Below, one piece after another: positions 22,900-35,384 of a DNA stretch of 64,000 bases. Both the position numbers and the translations under genes were made by a program. Position 1 is the stretch's first letter, and each line of letters opens with the position of its first letter. This DNA comes from Dicyema japonicum (taxonomy: Eukaryota; Dicyemida; Rhombozoa; Dicyemidae), in contig RDEW01000002.1 in assembly GCA_011109175.1 (NCBI GenBank), positions 748,676 to 812,675 of the forward strand, read 5' to 3'. The notes beneath the pieces were generated by a model. It was not told the origin of the DNA. It saw nothing but the letters and a program-made list of their open reading frames with translations, and searched no databases.

Positions 22900-24060
22900 T
22901 GGCGTTATGTAGTTCACCAATTCTGTAAATATTTGTAACACCTGGAGGGCACCTAATATTCTTCCAAAGAAAACAATTAAACATTTATCTCCGAGGATAC
23001 TTTCTCCCAGACGTTTTCAGCTTCAAATACCCGGAAGGAACCCCTAGCCCACCGCAAGTGATGGACCACGGTTTACAGCTAAATGTCGATGGAGTAGGGG
23101 CAAAATATCTGAACTGCGCTCTCTCCTGTCGAGCTGAAGATCGACTCCCGGATAAAAGACAATACGGACTAACCAGACGATGAAGCAGGGTGTTGGCCTA
23201 CTCATTTTATATCGGAAAAATCTTTAATGTGTGGACATCTTCAGAAGTTATTTATTGAAAATAATTAAAACAACCTATTCTATGGTACCGGATAAAATCT
23301 CAATGATCCTTTAAAGAATCTTGGAGAATATGGAATCGCCGCATAGTAAAATTTTAATTCCCGACTTCTTCCGAATGATGTTCCTAAGGATCCCCTTTGT
23401 CTCCTTTGTTATTCAACCTATTCATGGCCAATCTCAGTAGCAGGAAATCGAAAATGATATTCTTATCACTTATGTCTACGACATCTATGTAGCTTCATAT
23501 GACTGGACATCAAGACTGCTACTTTAAGATTGCAACAAAACCTGTATTGCTTTAACGAATGGTTGCTGGAGAACGTATGTTGACCAGCACTGAGATATCT
23601 GTCACATATCCCTTCACATCAGACAAGAGACTTGGAAGACGGACGGCCAATTTAAAAACAAACAATCGTGTTACCTTGTTTAGAAAATCTCACAAGATCC
23701 ACGGGGTAATTTTTGACATGCACATGTAATTCTCCCTCATGTTGAAAATGTTATAACAAAATGTGATAAAAAGCGGTGAGAGAGAGCTCGCCTAAAACAA
23801 CATGTAATAAATATATTTTTCCACACTTCATATTGGGTTTACTGGAGTATGGGAAAATTCCGGAACGTGCGTATATTAAAATAAAACAATTTTCAACCAA
23901 ATTTATTCTGTTTTAAGACCAATGTAGTTTTTACTACTGATAAGTGCTTGTGTGGGGTCGAGGTAGGAGCATCAGACCAAGTTGAGGTCTCTGCTAGAGC
24001 TTGCTGAAATCAAGTGATTAGTTAGTTTGGTGTAACCGTGGTCTCGATTGTTATTATTAT
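22900..24060 (+). mobile_element. Jockey-like LINE, reverse-transcriptase 3' half
   Basis: Readings in alternating frames give YVYDIYVASYDW (the YxDD region, altered), CFNEWLLEN, TTVTLFTSDKR-like sequence, HKIHGVIFDMHM and LLEYGKIPERA. This is the order in Jockey-type reverse transcriptase and thumb. The 3' UTR (GTGATTAGTTAGTTTGG then TTATTATTATG) shares the AGTTAGTT tail with SINE-A. The 5' part (22930-23080) is unassigned. Multiple frameshifts make it inactive. Confidence 0.6.
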
Positions 24061-24109
24061 GACATTTAAATCAAAAAAAGACCAAAATTATGATTACTGC
24101 TAATAATGG

Positions 24110-24735
24110 AATAATGGAACTAAAAATGGGGAATGAGAAAATAGAGTTGCGATAATGTTGTCTTTCTTGGTTGTCTAATTAATCGGAATGGTGATGGAGG
24201 CTTAAAAATCAATAGGCGAATTGCCATTGGACGCCTTTCGAAGAATGAATAGAATTTGGAAAAGCAAAGATATTTGCTTAAGACCAAATGCAGACTGGTT
24301 AATGCAATCGTGTTCCGGTTTTTCTATGGCGCAGAATCATGGATACTGAAAAAGCGGATAGACGAAAAATGGATGCTTTTGTATGTGGTGCTAGGAGGTA
24401 ACTAGAATCCCTTGGACCTCCAAAATAACAAACACCGATGTACTCAAACGGGTGGAGACGGACATTTCGCTAGAAGGAAGAATCGTAAACACACAGATTG
24501 GCGTTCTTTGGGCATGTTGTCTGCTCTGATTACCTGGAAAGAACCATTATGCTGAGCAATATTACTGGGAAGAAAAGACCTGGTCTATCGAGGACTCGGT
24601 GGCTATCCACGGTGGAAGACATAACAGGATATGCCTATATCAAGGCTACTCTAAATTGCAATGGATAGGGGAGAGTGGAGGAAACTTGTTCATGAGATCT
24701 CCAAAGGTCGGACACGACTTAATTGGATAGCATAA
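24110..24735 (+). mobile_element. LINE 3' end (second family)
   Basis: Readings FLGCLINRNGDGGLKINRRI, KTKCRLVNAIVFRFFYGAES and WILKKRIDEK match the region after the reverse transcriptase in the wid­espread family ending YLGSLI...GC...RRI...K...L...LYGxExWxLxK. Further on come LERTIML, KRPGLSRTRWL and AMDRGEWRKLVHEI, which form the classic C terminus. Frames change four or more times. No endonuclease or polymerase core is present, so the copy is 5'-truncated. Confidence 0.75.
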
Positions 24736-25589
24736 CATAAATAAAAAATGGCAAAAAACAGCTATAACGTCTTAAAGATAAAACATTTTTAATAAATTTT
24801 TATATAATTTAACTATAAAAATGACAGGCCTGATGAGTGAGGATAAATGGCATTTTATGGCAAAAAATTCCCAGTTAAAACTTATTCTGTATTATGAATT
24901 AAATGAAGCAACCAGAATCGAATAGTCTCAAATAGCAAGCGAAACCTAGTCAAATAGGCAACTGCGTTCACGTAGGAAATCTGATCCAAAAATCGATTCA
25001 GAAACTACTATAAATAGTCTTGTGGCACCGGAGGTCTCCACAGAGAAAAAAATAAACAGCATTCCATGTAATTGTCAATAATCAATATTTGAATATAATG
25101 TTGAGATTCAAATTGCCAACAAGTCTAATAGATAGTTGGGGGCAGTTTGGCGTTTTAATTTTGGTTGCTTCGGTTGGTTATCGCCCATAAAAAGAAACGG
25201 GCGTCCGTTTTTATATTTAAGAGAATTCATTTAAGAGAATGAAGTAAAAGTTCTCAACTACCTAAGTGATCCAAGGGAGAATACGAGTAGACGGGGTCAA
25301 GAATCTCCTACAGCTCTTCTTATCTTTATAGCATCGAGTTAAATTTTCTATATGAATTTTTTTAATAATCCAAACGTACAATTATGGTAAGCTAGCACAA
25401 AGATCGTCTGCTGTTCTGATTTGTCTTGATTCAGACAGAGAGGAATCAGAGTTCTCTGTCGTCCACAAAAGTCCCAAGTTCATTCTGGTTGAAAAAAATC
25501 CTCCATAATTGGTTGCTCTTCTTTTTCGGCGTTCTTTTTGTTGACTTTTAAAAACTTAAATTGTCATTAATCTGTCTTAGAAAAGAGAC

Positions 25590-25760
25590 CGTCTTCTACC
25601 CAAAAACTCCGCTCGTCTCGACAACTACAGGCTGAAATTTCGAACAGCCTCTTCAACTTTTGACATGGAGCTTAAAAGTCTCAAAAAAGTGTCTATACAG
25701 GCCCCATCCAAAATCAAATATTTCCGCAAAGCTATGAGAAAGACACTTCCCTGCCCAGGC
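25590..25760 (+). repeat. Dispersed repeat R2, copy 2
   Basis: Diverged second copy of the 8370-8600 repeat: ACTCCGCTCGTCTCGACAAC, GGCTGAAATTTCGAA, CAGGCCCCATCCAAAATCAA. Same orientation. Confidence 0.55.
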
Positions 25761-25962
25761 ACTTTCAATCATCACGATCCAGGCTTACCGGTTTCAGAAA
25801 TGATTGGAATTAAGTCGCCTCAAAAGAGCGCTTCATAACTCCGTTGATGGCGGCATGCATCCGAAACCGGTTACTGCTGAGACGACAGAGAGCGAGTGAA
25901 GCCCTAGTTACATACTATAGTTAATATGGAAGGCGATAGTTAACATGGCAGAATTTTTTTTT

Positions 25963-25998
25963 CTCGGGATCGATACAAAAAAAGGTTGAGAAGCACTG
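25963..25998 (-). repeat. hAT-like transposon terminus
   Basis: Read on the minus strand it starts CAGTGCTTCTCAACCTTTTT and continues TTGTATCGATCCCGAG. This resembles the hAT-superfamily end CAGTGGTTCTCAACC... followed by a GATC/GACC-type block. The element would extend to lower coordinates. The opposite terminus was not found, and 25100-25960 shows no transposase. Confidence 0.45.
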
Positions 25999-26039
25999 CT
26001 TTAGATAAAGCTAAAGACTTTCCTGCATCAAAATCAATT

Positions 26040-28225
26040 TAGTTATCTACGACACAACTTTAAAGGGAATCTTCCTACCTACTCCCTGGCCAAATCCACT
26101 GGTGAAGATTACCATTATTTAAACTATCAGTATTTCGATGCTGTTGTATTAATGGTGAATAGTTAAAACCGTTGATTATTTGAAGTTTAAATCACTGAGA
26201 TACCTTGAAAATATAAGAACTGAGGATTAAAAAAAAAAAATAATATTGAAAAACTGCATAAACTATTTTACTCTCTGTATTTGGGAACCCTCTGTATTTG
26301 GGGCGCCTATTTATTGGGGCAGGGGTTGAGCTGTGTGTACTAATTTTATCAGTGTATATTTACAATGTTTAACAATCACACTGTTCACTCTTTTTGTCTT
26401 TAAGTAGTTGGTCATTTACGATATAACTCTATTGAAGATCAAAAGGGAAATATTTATTTGGCTAAAAATTTGTGAAATTAAAAATACAAATTTTTCGACT
26501 GGATACACTTCAGTTATTTACTGAAGCCAATTGGCTATTTTACCTTCTTTAATTGAGCGATCATCTATATTAACAGCTAGACAAAATCTACATGATAGTA
26601 GAAACACTTAGATAATGGAGATGACATTATTATCATTTATTATTATTAATGGCAATTTCCGCGAAACCAGAAAAGTTAACTAATTTAAGATTCTACTTTT
26701 GCCATGCATTTTAGATACGGGCTGTAAGTCGTTTCAACCTCCCCTGTTTCTCGCAACCGCACTCAGATCATCCAGATCCTCTCTTGTTTTCAGTTTTCTT
26801 TCCATGCAAGTAAGGTCTTTGTCGACCTCGATACGTTGTTCTGTTTAATGCGGAAAAAAATGATTCCAAGGCCTGATTGGCTAATGCCATTTCCGAAGCT
26901 CTTGGGATATGTGAAAAAACTGCCACTTCCCCTAAGTAACTTTATTTCCAGTCTGTGTTGCTTGAGTAATTCTGTAAAGCTCGTCGTTGGTCATCCGTTT
27001 TGGACAGTATATTCCCAGAAGTCGTAGTTGTTTATGGAGTTGGCATAAAAACCCTATTAAAGAATACATTTATAAAAGTCGGTCCATAGAGTTTGAAGTT
27101 GTCAAAATGGATTCGGGTCTTCCCTGTCTTTAACTAAAATCTGTCCACATCGGAAAGTAGAAAGGCAAGTCGACATATTTCAAGTGCAGAGGAAATCCTA
27201 TCGAAAACTACATACAAAAAGACTTGTATAAATAGATAATTATCACGTAAAAAGGCCCACAATTACGAATGTTTCTCTTTAATGTAAAAAATTAAAAGGG
27301 AAGTTCTTAGTCATGCGAGTACAGGCCTGATCAGATTCCCATAATGGTTTTAAAGATATGGATGAACAAGGAATCTCAATAAAATTCTAAAAACATAAAT
27401 TAACAGAAATTATATTCTGATAATGTGGAAAATTGGATGCGTCTTTTTCTGAAATCTAAAAACCAAAAATGATCAGGTTTCAGGAAGACAGGTAGGGTTG
27501 TTATTGGGTGACCACGAAAAAGTGGAACGTCCGACGCAAAGTAATCTCTATGGCTACGTTTGGATGAGTCTCTAGGCCCAGATGAAGCATACGTACAACT
27601 AGACACCATCTTACCGTCAGGATCTCACGTGAAATCTCTGTGCTTTTCGATCACTTAAAAAAATGTCGGACGGCAATCTGGAGTGGTTGTAGAAGGTTAT
27701 GTGGCAGCTGATATTTGTGAACTATTCAGTTTTCAAGTTCATATCATTTGCAAGACCAAGTATTCACGTTGTATAAAAGTATGAGTTTCACATGAGCCTT
27801 TTTGGATGAATCAGGTTTTCCTGATCTTGACAATTACCAGTGTGTGTTCTAATACAGGAAAATCTCAGGACTCACTCTTTGTTTCGATCCGCCTGAAAGA
27901 AAAATTAGCCTGAACTCTTACTGCTGTTCTATCCTGTTAATTAATACTGTCTCTAAGTGTAATTTGTATCTTTAATATCATCACAAAGATCTCTTTTTTT
28001 CCATGTACTAGAACAATGTTTTTAATCTTTTTTAAGTCAGCGTCCCCTTTTTGATACAATTTTGCAGCTTCAAAAATTTTACGCCCCCATAAGATTTTTA
28101 ATTTTTTCAATTGCGGAGATATTTTGTAGGATGATAATAAGCATTTTTAAGCATCTTCGAATTTTTTGTAAATATTTGATTAATCATAAGACGATTTTCA
28201 TAATTTATTTAATAAAACAAATGAA
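26040..28225. other. No gene recognised; one repeat match
   Basis: The segment 26060-26115 (ATCTTCCTACCTACTCCCTG then GCCAAATCCACT, GAAGATTAC) matches 35390-35445. Otherwise only short open stretches; the minus 69-codon ORF at 27400-27609 has no recognised motif. Confidence 0.35.
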
Positions 28226-30310
28226 TAATTAATAATTAATTAACAGCCATCCATCCAAAGTCGATCCTGCCGACATTATCGACGTTGCGTTGCCTCTCAC
28301 GATTGCAACAAAGATCAACTGGAGAAGCCATCGGGTCTCACGTGCGTCGTGGCTTTTTATTGTAGCTAGGCGTCCAAGTTTCTTTACGAAGCGAAGCGAT
28401 TTTCCACGATTTTCCCAACCACAATCGGATAAAATGCGAATCGGTTGCATAGCGCTTCGTATTTCTCCTTTGCCCTCATCGTTTTTTCGCGGCATACAGT
28501 GTGTCAACCGCGCTCCCGACAATGTTGGACGGGCAAAGTGTGTCGACACAAGTAGCGTCCCAGACCAAAGGTTTCTCCTCTTCGAATAGGAAAATTGTAA
28601 TCCCTTTAGCACGTTTTCCGTCTCCTCTGTCCAGGCCAACAGGTTCAAGTATGGCGGGGTATCCCGCAGACTCCAGGGCTCGCTTGACAATTCCGTTGAT
28701 CACCTTGTGCCTTGAAAATCGTACTGCATTTCTTCGACAAGAGAGGGCATGGTTCCATAATAATCGACGGCATTTGTGAGTCCGGCACATCTCTAGTCTA
28801 AGTCTGGTGGAGATACCGATGCGGACAGTATCGTCATCAAGATGGTTCCCGACACTACCAACGGTGAGTGCATTGATCCAAGCGCCACTCGATTCGCATC
28901 TTCCAGTGACTAGATAGGCACGTGTGTGTTGGTTTGATTGGTTCAGTAACCTCTCATATTTATCCTCGCAGATGGTCCTGTAGCGGTCTTTCTGCTCAGG
29001 CATCATCCTTTTAAAATGCTCCACATCTGTGATTTCAGATGATTCTATTTGGGTTTGGAGAATCATCCTGATCAGCAGTCGGCTGGAGACCAAAGAGGAT
29101 AATAATTAAAAAAATCTTGATCCTGAGGTGTTTTAGCAGAATCCTCATTCAAGCAAAGTGATCCCTAGGACTTTTTCAGGGCAACCTGTTTTACGTGTTT
29201 CCATGATAACAAGCTTGCAATATTAATAATAACAGCCTTTTTACGAGAGCCATAATATTTATAGCTCCGCATAGGCAGGACACACACTTTATTTAAGTAA
29301 AGAACAGTTAATTTTAACTAATCCTAGAACCAAGGAATGATCTTCACTTCTTTTTTCTTGTGTGTGGGTTTTTTCTCTAGACAATCCAGTTCCGTAGTGA
29401 GTATCCACTGATGACGGCGTCACTCGTCAAACCCTTTCTGCATCGTAGATGCGTGGAACCTTCCACTAGGTGAACGGTAGCGAGAATCGAGTCCGTAACC
29501 TTAGCTCCTTTAGCCAGACACCTAGCCACTATGCCACCCGGCTGGCATTATTAAAAAGAAAAATAGAATTACAAATTGAAAATTATGCAAACTATAACTC
29601 CATATTATTTAATAATTAAATAATATAAATTATTCAATAAGTATCAATAAATCACAGACTAAGTTAATTAATTATAACTCACATATCAAGGATCCAAAAT
29701 TGATAACTTCACACTTATTGGTGTTTAGAGTTAGGCAATAGGGATTCCAACTGGACTATCAGACTTTTCAAACAATTTAGTACATCCTTCGGATGGTCGC
29801 CCATAATGCAATCATCCAAATACCATACCTCAGACGAGTGGAACAATATCCTGTAATACAGGCAATTCCCAGGCTGAACAAGGCAGGCCACAGTGGGTCT
29901 CCTTGTTGGACTGCAGAAGATGATGGAATGTAATATTGGCCGTGTACCAGACTGTATGATTTTCCGTACGATCTATGAATATAGCTGTAGACTGATGGCT
30001 AATATGTGAAGAAATCTTCCAGAATTGTATCACGTCGTATCGAGTTGAAGGCATTTTAATGTCAATTTTGACGATCACGTGAGGAATGTTCTCGTTCTTT
30101 TTAGTGAATGTTCGGACAGCATGAACTGCCGCTTCACAACTCGCGGTGTGCCTTTTTTGCACTTTCTGCATGTTCTTTTCTGATTTTCCATTCTTTTTTC
30201 TTTTTCTTATCACCACAACAACCACAACGAACAATTGCGTAATAGTCGAAAAAATGGAATAAAAACAAAGAATAAAAACAAATGGTATTTTAACAATTAT
30301 CACACTTGCT
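28225..30310 (-). mobile_element. LINE-K copy 1, RT and C-terminal domain, SINE inside
   Basis: Minus strand. The 5' part (30303-29700) reads a reverse transcriptase: ENIPHVIVKIDIK (first catalytic Asp) and, after frameshifts, WYLDDCIMGDHPKDVLN (YLDD box). The 3' part (29093-28476) is a long open C-terminal domain: SSGAWINALTVGSVG, RLRLEMCRTHKC, LSCRRNAVRFSRH, INGIVKRALESAGYPAILEP, LVWDATCVDTLCPSNI. It continues in another frame to 28229 with RILSDCG and ETRWLLQLIFVAIVRGNA. This WDxTCxDT...RGNA domain is known at the C terminus of a LINE group in invertebrates. A SINE-C copy (29230-29553) sits between the two parts. Three other partial copies lie within 9 kb. Confidence 0.75.
29230..29553 (-). 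repeat. SINE-C, near full length, tRNA-derived
   Basis: On the minus strand the head reads GGGTGGCATAGTGGCTAGGT (A box TGGCATAGTGG), then GGACTCGATTCTC (degenerate B box) and CGCTACC, like a tRNA. The body holds GAAGGTTCCACGCATCTACG and GACGAGTGACGCCGTCATCA. The tail is CCTATGCGGAGCTATAAATA, TTATGGCTCTCG, AAAAGGCTGTTATTATTA. A second copy with the same order is at 56525-56880. It is inserted in LINE-K copy 1. Confidence 0.8.
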
Positions 30311-31630
30311 CGCCATCCTGAGAAGGATTAACCACGCTGTCAGGACGCCGCATGACCTTTGTGTTTTTTAACGATAGTTTTTTTCAAAAAAATTATATAA
30401 TTAATTGAAAGATTAAACAATTTATTAAGTAACAAAAATCACAATAATCCATTACTTCTTTCCTCCTACTTTTCCAGAGGTGTAAAGCGATTGGCACAAC
30501 AATTTTTCTTAATAAACAATTTATTAATAATAATAATAATCCTTTATGTCTTCCTATAACCATCAAAGATGTGTATAATAAATTGTTTCAAAATAAACAT
30601 ATTAAAATCCCTCTAGTTAAACAAAAATTAAACATAGAATATTGACTAATTTTAATGGTCCAACCATATATAGTCATCATAATACCGAAATGCTCCTTGA
30701 CTTTATTGATTTAAAAATTATGTTTTGACATTTTTGACTGTATTGACAAAATTTCCCTAGTCATATTCAAATATGCCAGTATTAAAGCATTTATACGCTA
30801 TCATACTCCACCTGACATGATTAACAAATATTTGTTAAAGGCCTCCCCACGCATTCTATACAAATGTAGGTCTTAGAAAAGATTCTTAGCAGAGCGGACA
30901 ACTGGATTAAGGGTTTTTTTGTGAAAAATTAATAGAAAATTAAGAATGTTCAAAAATTTAAATGTCACATGGAGTATTTTTATTTTCCCTTAAAAAAATA
31001 CTATGCATTCCCGGTGGTGCTTTAATTCACAAATAGTAATGATGCTCTCCCTTAAGTCTACTAGACATTCACGGACATCTCCTGGGATCTTATCCGTTAA
31101 AAAGTTATAGATGCTGATGGGGTGGCTTTTCGAATCAAAAAGCTATATGAAACGATGCTCTTAACTGAAATCAAGCCTCAAACACCAAGGCAGACGGGGT
31201 CTGCCGTATGCCGGAAGCTTGTTGATTACGTCAGTAATACTCCTTGATAATTTTAAAGTATTACTCTAATGCATTTGTCCTCATACTCGACAAGCCACTC
31301 TTCTGGACAGCAAGTTCTAGTGCCCCTCTTGTGGACAACAAATACTATAAAGTTGATCGTTAGATGACAGTTCCCCTCTCGGGGTATGTCTTAGGTTTGA
31401 TGGATAACCACTTCTATACAATCAACTTGAACTACAAACAAGGTTGTCGTTCTACCATCTCTCATATGGATTTTCAAAAAATGCCGTCGAGACAAACAAG
31501 TTACAGCATATTTGATTCTCGTTTACATTCAGCTGGAAAATGATATTCATACAGGATGTGTAAATGGCTAACCTGATTTTGCTTCCTCTTAAGGTTATCT
31601 TTTCAATTAACTGCTTAGACTCTTTAATCA
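30311..31630. other. No gene recognised
   Basis: AT-rich with short open stretches. The plus strand after 31140 contains broken protein-like readings that may belong to the integrase-like fragment that follows. Confidence 0.35.
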
Positions 31631-31639
31631 TGTTTTTGC

Positions 31640-31795
31640 GTCTGCTCCAAATGAGCGTTATCAGATTGATCTAATCGAGCTCACATCCATGGAAGACCAA
31701 ACAATCGTAGATCCCAAGTTTGTATACAAAATAATTTTAGGGAATAGTGGAACGTTTCAATCATACGTTGACAAGATCAATATCTAAACTTATTG
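31640..31795 (+). mobile_element. Possible integrase-like fragment
   Basis: A plus-strand reading FASAPNERYQIDLIELTSME resembles the first catalytic block of rve/Ginger-type integrases (pattern R-P-N-x2-Y/F-Q-I/A-D-L-x-D/E-L). No second or third acidic motif can be seen, so this is one motif only. Confidence 0.25.
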
Positions 31796-31894
31796 ATGGG
31801 AATCAAAATTTAATAATTATAGAATCACTGATAAGAGTTAATGACGTTTCAACTATTTGCGAATCGGCTCATCATATTATTATTATTTATTTAA

Positions 31895-32235
31895 GGACTT
31901 CACGAGAGCCATAGTAATTAAAGCACCGCATGTGCAGCAAAAAAAACAAGGCTAGATGTCATCCTTTTCCATGCTCCCCTGTTCCTAGCCAAGGCTCTCA
32001 TGTTGTCCAGGTCGTCGGCATTTTTAGATTTCTTTTGATATTGACCAGGTCTTTTTGTAAAACTATTGGCAGTGTTGTTCTAGGTCTTTCACGATAGAGG
32101 CCTTTTTGACTAACATAGTATGTTTCCATAGATATGTTCAGTGGGGATGTTAATTCCATTCTCAGCACGTGTCCGAAGAGCTTCCATTTGGATTCCATCA
32201 TATTAATTATATTAATGGCGGTTTTTAATTTGTAA
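31895..32235 (-). mobile_element. LINE-X 3' end with tail
   Basis: Minus strand: ESKWKLFGHVLRMELTSPLN, ISMETYYVSQ, YRERPRTTLPIVLQKDLVNI, then (frame change) NMRALARNRGAW. This is followed by a 3' UTR with GCACATGCGGTGCTTTAATT and TATGGCTCTCGTGAAG and an AATAATAAT tail. The same C terminus and tail occur at 47715-48370. The tail is shared with SINE-C. The element is 5'-truncated. Confidence 0.75.
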
Positions 32236-32600
32236 ATTATAATTTTGTAAAATCCTTTAATTTTAAGATACATCAATTGGGTGCGAATACCAATACTATC
32301 GACGGATGAATAGACGAATGGGTGTACATTGTAGGACGTACAATTATGCAATTGGAGATCAAGTTAAATTTTTGGTGTATTTAATTAATGTACGAATTGC
32401 AAAAGATCATGAAACTAACCCAGCATTGATGCTTAAAAATATTCTGATACTTGCGAAATAGTCTTTATCTTATCTAATTCACGTGTAGAGGTAATTTTCG
32501 AATGTATTATAGGTTGAATTTTTCTGATGAAGATCGGTTTTAATGTCAAGAATTAAAAAATAATTATTTTTTTATTATATTAAATAAATTCTTTGTTAAA
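32236..32600. other. AT-rich spacer
   Basis: Sits between the LINE-X remnant (minus) and LINE-K copy 2 (plus). No feature seen. Confidence 0.4.
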
Positions 32601-33215
32601 TGTAGCAATTGCAAGCTTTTTAGCAAGCACTTCGTACAGCTGTATGTCTACACCTCGGATTGCTGTTTGCACCAAATCGAAGTGCAAATGTGGCTGTCTA
32701 TCGGACGAACTGGGTCTCCACCTCCTCTCTTGCCGGAGCGGAATTGCAGATCTTCTCGACATTCGGCAATGAACGGCATCATTAAGAGGGCATTAGAATC
32801 GGCTGGATTCCGTTGCCGGATCGAACCGACTGGTCTATTTGACAACGGAAGACGCCCTGACGGCATGACCTCCTTTCCTTTTGAGCGAGGGAGAAACCTT
32901 GTATGGGATGTGACCTGTGTCTGCTCTTTCGCCCCAATCAAAAAAAATAATTCACGGGCAGACCTTCTTTCAAAGCAGAGGAAGTAAAAAATGCTAAATA
33001 TTCGGATATCAGCGACAGGTACATTTTCGCACCTGTCGCGATTGAAACTTCGGGGAACTTTGGCCTAAAACGCTGAAGTTCCTGAACCATTTGGGAAAAC
33101 TACTAACTGACAAAACTGGTGATCTTCGTGAGACGAGATGGCTTAAGGAGAGGCTCTCGTTGGCTGTTGTCCGTGGGAATAGCTTGTGCATCTCCCAACA
33201 GCTGAATTAAAATTA
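32600..33215 (+). mobile_element. LINE-K copy 2, C-terminal domain
   Basis: Plus strand: SSRHSAMNGIIKRALESAGF, RIEPTGLFDNGRRPDGMTSF, NLVWDVTCVCSFAP, then after frameshifts RYIFAPVAIETSGNFG, LRETRWLKERLSLAVVRGNS. It aligns with LINE-K copy 1 throughout (WDxTC, VAxETSG, ETRWL, RGN). The Asp after TCV is replaced by Cys (TCVCS for TCVDT). Confidence 0.75.
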
Positions 33216-34050
33216 ACTATTCTTTTTCCTTTTTCCTTATAAAATAAAACTATTAATTGCAAGCTTGTTATCATGGAAACACGTAAAAACAGGTTGCCCA
33301 TAGGCATCAAGCCACTCATGTGACATATTAGCATCTTCCCTCAATGGGCATGACTGCGGAACTTTTCGAGAATCTCCAAAGATGTATAAGATCTCCAAAG
33401 TTTTTTCAGGACGGTGAAACACTTAAATGGTCTCAATACTCAAAAGGAATGCCATAATGTCCGCCATTTAAAACGCTGTTCGTCAAACCATGCCAAGGAT
33501 TATTAAGTTTGTGAAGAATGGATATCTATAATCCAGATTGGATTTCAAAAACATGATCTCATACTAAATTTTGTAAAATAATATATGCTTGAAGAACTTG
33601 TATTTTATATTATCGATTTTTTATTAATATTTTTCTTTGATATAATCTGGTTAATGCTGCATATAGTCAATTGAATGAGCAGATAATGAAAATGGCAATT
33701 TAATCGAGGAGCTAATATTTTTCTCGCGAAACATTGAAGAATAACTGCTTACAACTGCAACCGACAGCTGCCATTTGTTCAATATTCAAAGTACCTCAGA
33801 GAACACATAATGCCTCTATTAACCACAGCCTAAGATGCGATGACGTCAAATTGTGAACTCAAGATTTTTTATACGCAAGAAAATTTTTATTTATTTAACC
33901 CAAGACCACGGTAAAACAAAACTAATTTATCACGTGATCCGATGCATTTTAACAAAACCTCATCTTTGCCCGTCGTTCTTCCTTCGTGCCCGCGCATTGA
34001 ACGTACAGGACGGCTGCCTGAATTTTCAGGGCCAATTTTCCCGTGATCTG
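33216..34050. other. Spacer with a 44-bp element shared with LINE-K copy 1
   Basis: Positions 33256-33299 are the reverse complement of 29179-29221 with only one T-run length difference. The rest shows no gene or repeat. Confidence 0.5.
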
Positions 34051-34059
34051 GAGTCAAGT

Positions 34060-34335
34060 CTCATAAGGGCGTCCAGAGGCGTAGGTCGGGTCGATGATCT
34101 TCACAAATCCAACGCTCCGTTACTCTGTAAGCCCTCTTTTGCATTTCCTCAATTTTCCTCATATTTGTCCAAGATATGGACGGACCCCACGTGGCGCATG
34201 CATATGAGAAACATGGCTCGATGTATTGTTTGTATACGTTCATCAAGACTGGGTGAGTACCACTCTTCCATATTCCCAATAAACTTTTCAATACGTTCAG
34301 TTTCTTCTCGCTGATCTGTGATTTCCTGTGCAAGT
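34060..34335 (-). mobile_element. LINE-J thumb-region fragment
   Basis: A minus-strand 90-codon ORF reads LNVLKSLLGIWKSG, VYKQYIEPCFSYACATWGPS and ISWTNMRKIEEMQKRAYRVT, then ERWICEDHRPD. The order is that of Jockey/CR1-type LINEs just after the polymerase domain. It is the least damaged of the three copies of this region (others at 14600 and 61655). Confidence 0.75.
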
Positions 34336-34339
34336 ATGG

Positions 34340-35070
34340 AGGGCGCAGTCACTCCTATAAACAGAGCCATCAACAAAATAATATTATTTCTACAGATGTG
34401 AAAATCCTATGAGTCTGAGTATATCACGTAAGAGTACAACAATGAGGTCCATGAAATGTTCTTACTAAGCCACGTTATTCCACATAAAAGAAGTGTTGTT
34501 CCATCTCTCAATCATTGTGTTCATAATCAGCATTTTTGAATCACATCCTTATCTTATCTATATTAAAGAAAATGGAACAATTAAAATTTATAGATGCCCT
34601 AAAACGGGACGATATTTGACTGCATATAGTGAGTTGAATGGACATCTCTAGGCGATTTTCTACTTAGATGGTACGAAAGGCGGTGAGTCGAGCTAATATT
34701 GATAAATGTTCATAAACAGTTTTTAAAGATTTGAATGCGAATAGTTAAGGTTTCTCTGCCTATATTACCCTATCACTTTCCTAAGTCTATCACTAAAATA
34801 ATCCATAGAAACGGGGATAAAACTTAAAATTAATTCCAAAGACCACTGTTAAACCGAAAAACTATGCCGCAGTCGCTTGGAAGATTTACATTGCAATTGG
34901 GAGAAAGCATTTCTTTTTAAGGTTAAAGGTTGCTGTTATTTAAAAAAAGTTCAACAGCAAATAAAATAAAATATTTTATTTTAAATAGTAAAAATTATAA
35001 TTATTAGAATAATTTAAAATATTTTAAAAGTTCCTCTAATTTTTATGTTTGCTTGTGTGTTCCTTTTCTC
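34340..35070. other. No gene recognised
   Basis: AT-rich sequence with no frame above 60 codons and no repeat match noticed. Confidence 0.4.
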
Positions 35071-35074
35071 TCTT

Positions 35075-35325
35075 CCTATTAGAGTGGGGTCATGTGATCC
35101 ACCTGTTCAGGTGGCGCCCAGTGCCAGGCCGGCACGAAAAAGGATCATTTGCTCTCCTCCACTCCAGGAGGGGTTTCCCAACTGCAAGTATGGACGTCTT
35201 TTACCTTTTATGCTGATTCCGGATGGACTCTGTTTCTGCAGAAATGGAAACTGGATACACTTAATTAGTTGTTTACTTTAACTTTTTTCTCGGTGTATCC
35301 GGGGTTAAAAATAATAATAAATCTA
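35075..35325 (+). repeat. SINE-B copy
   Basis: Contains GTGATCCACCTGTTCAGGTG, GCGCCCAGTGCCAGGCCGGC, ACGAAAAAGGATCATTTGC, CTGATTCCGGATGG, CACTTAATTAGTTG and an AATAATAATAAA terminus. The GCCAGGCCGGCA core and the TTAGTTG end relate it to SINE-A. Confidence 0.7.
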
Positions 35326-35384
35326 ACAATTCTTGTCAAACAGTCCCAGCCATGAGGCGACGAGTCCTTCTGGCACAGTACACT

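Noticed and set aside
28290-28779. Plus-strand ORFs of 92-99 codons
   Set aside because: They are antisense to the LINE-K C-terminal domain, whose minus-strand reading matches a known family.
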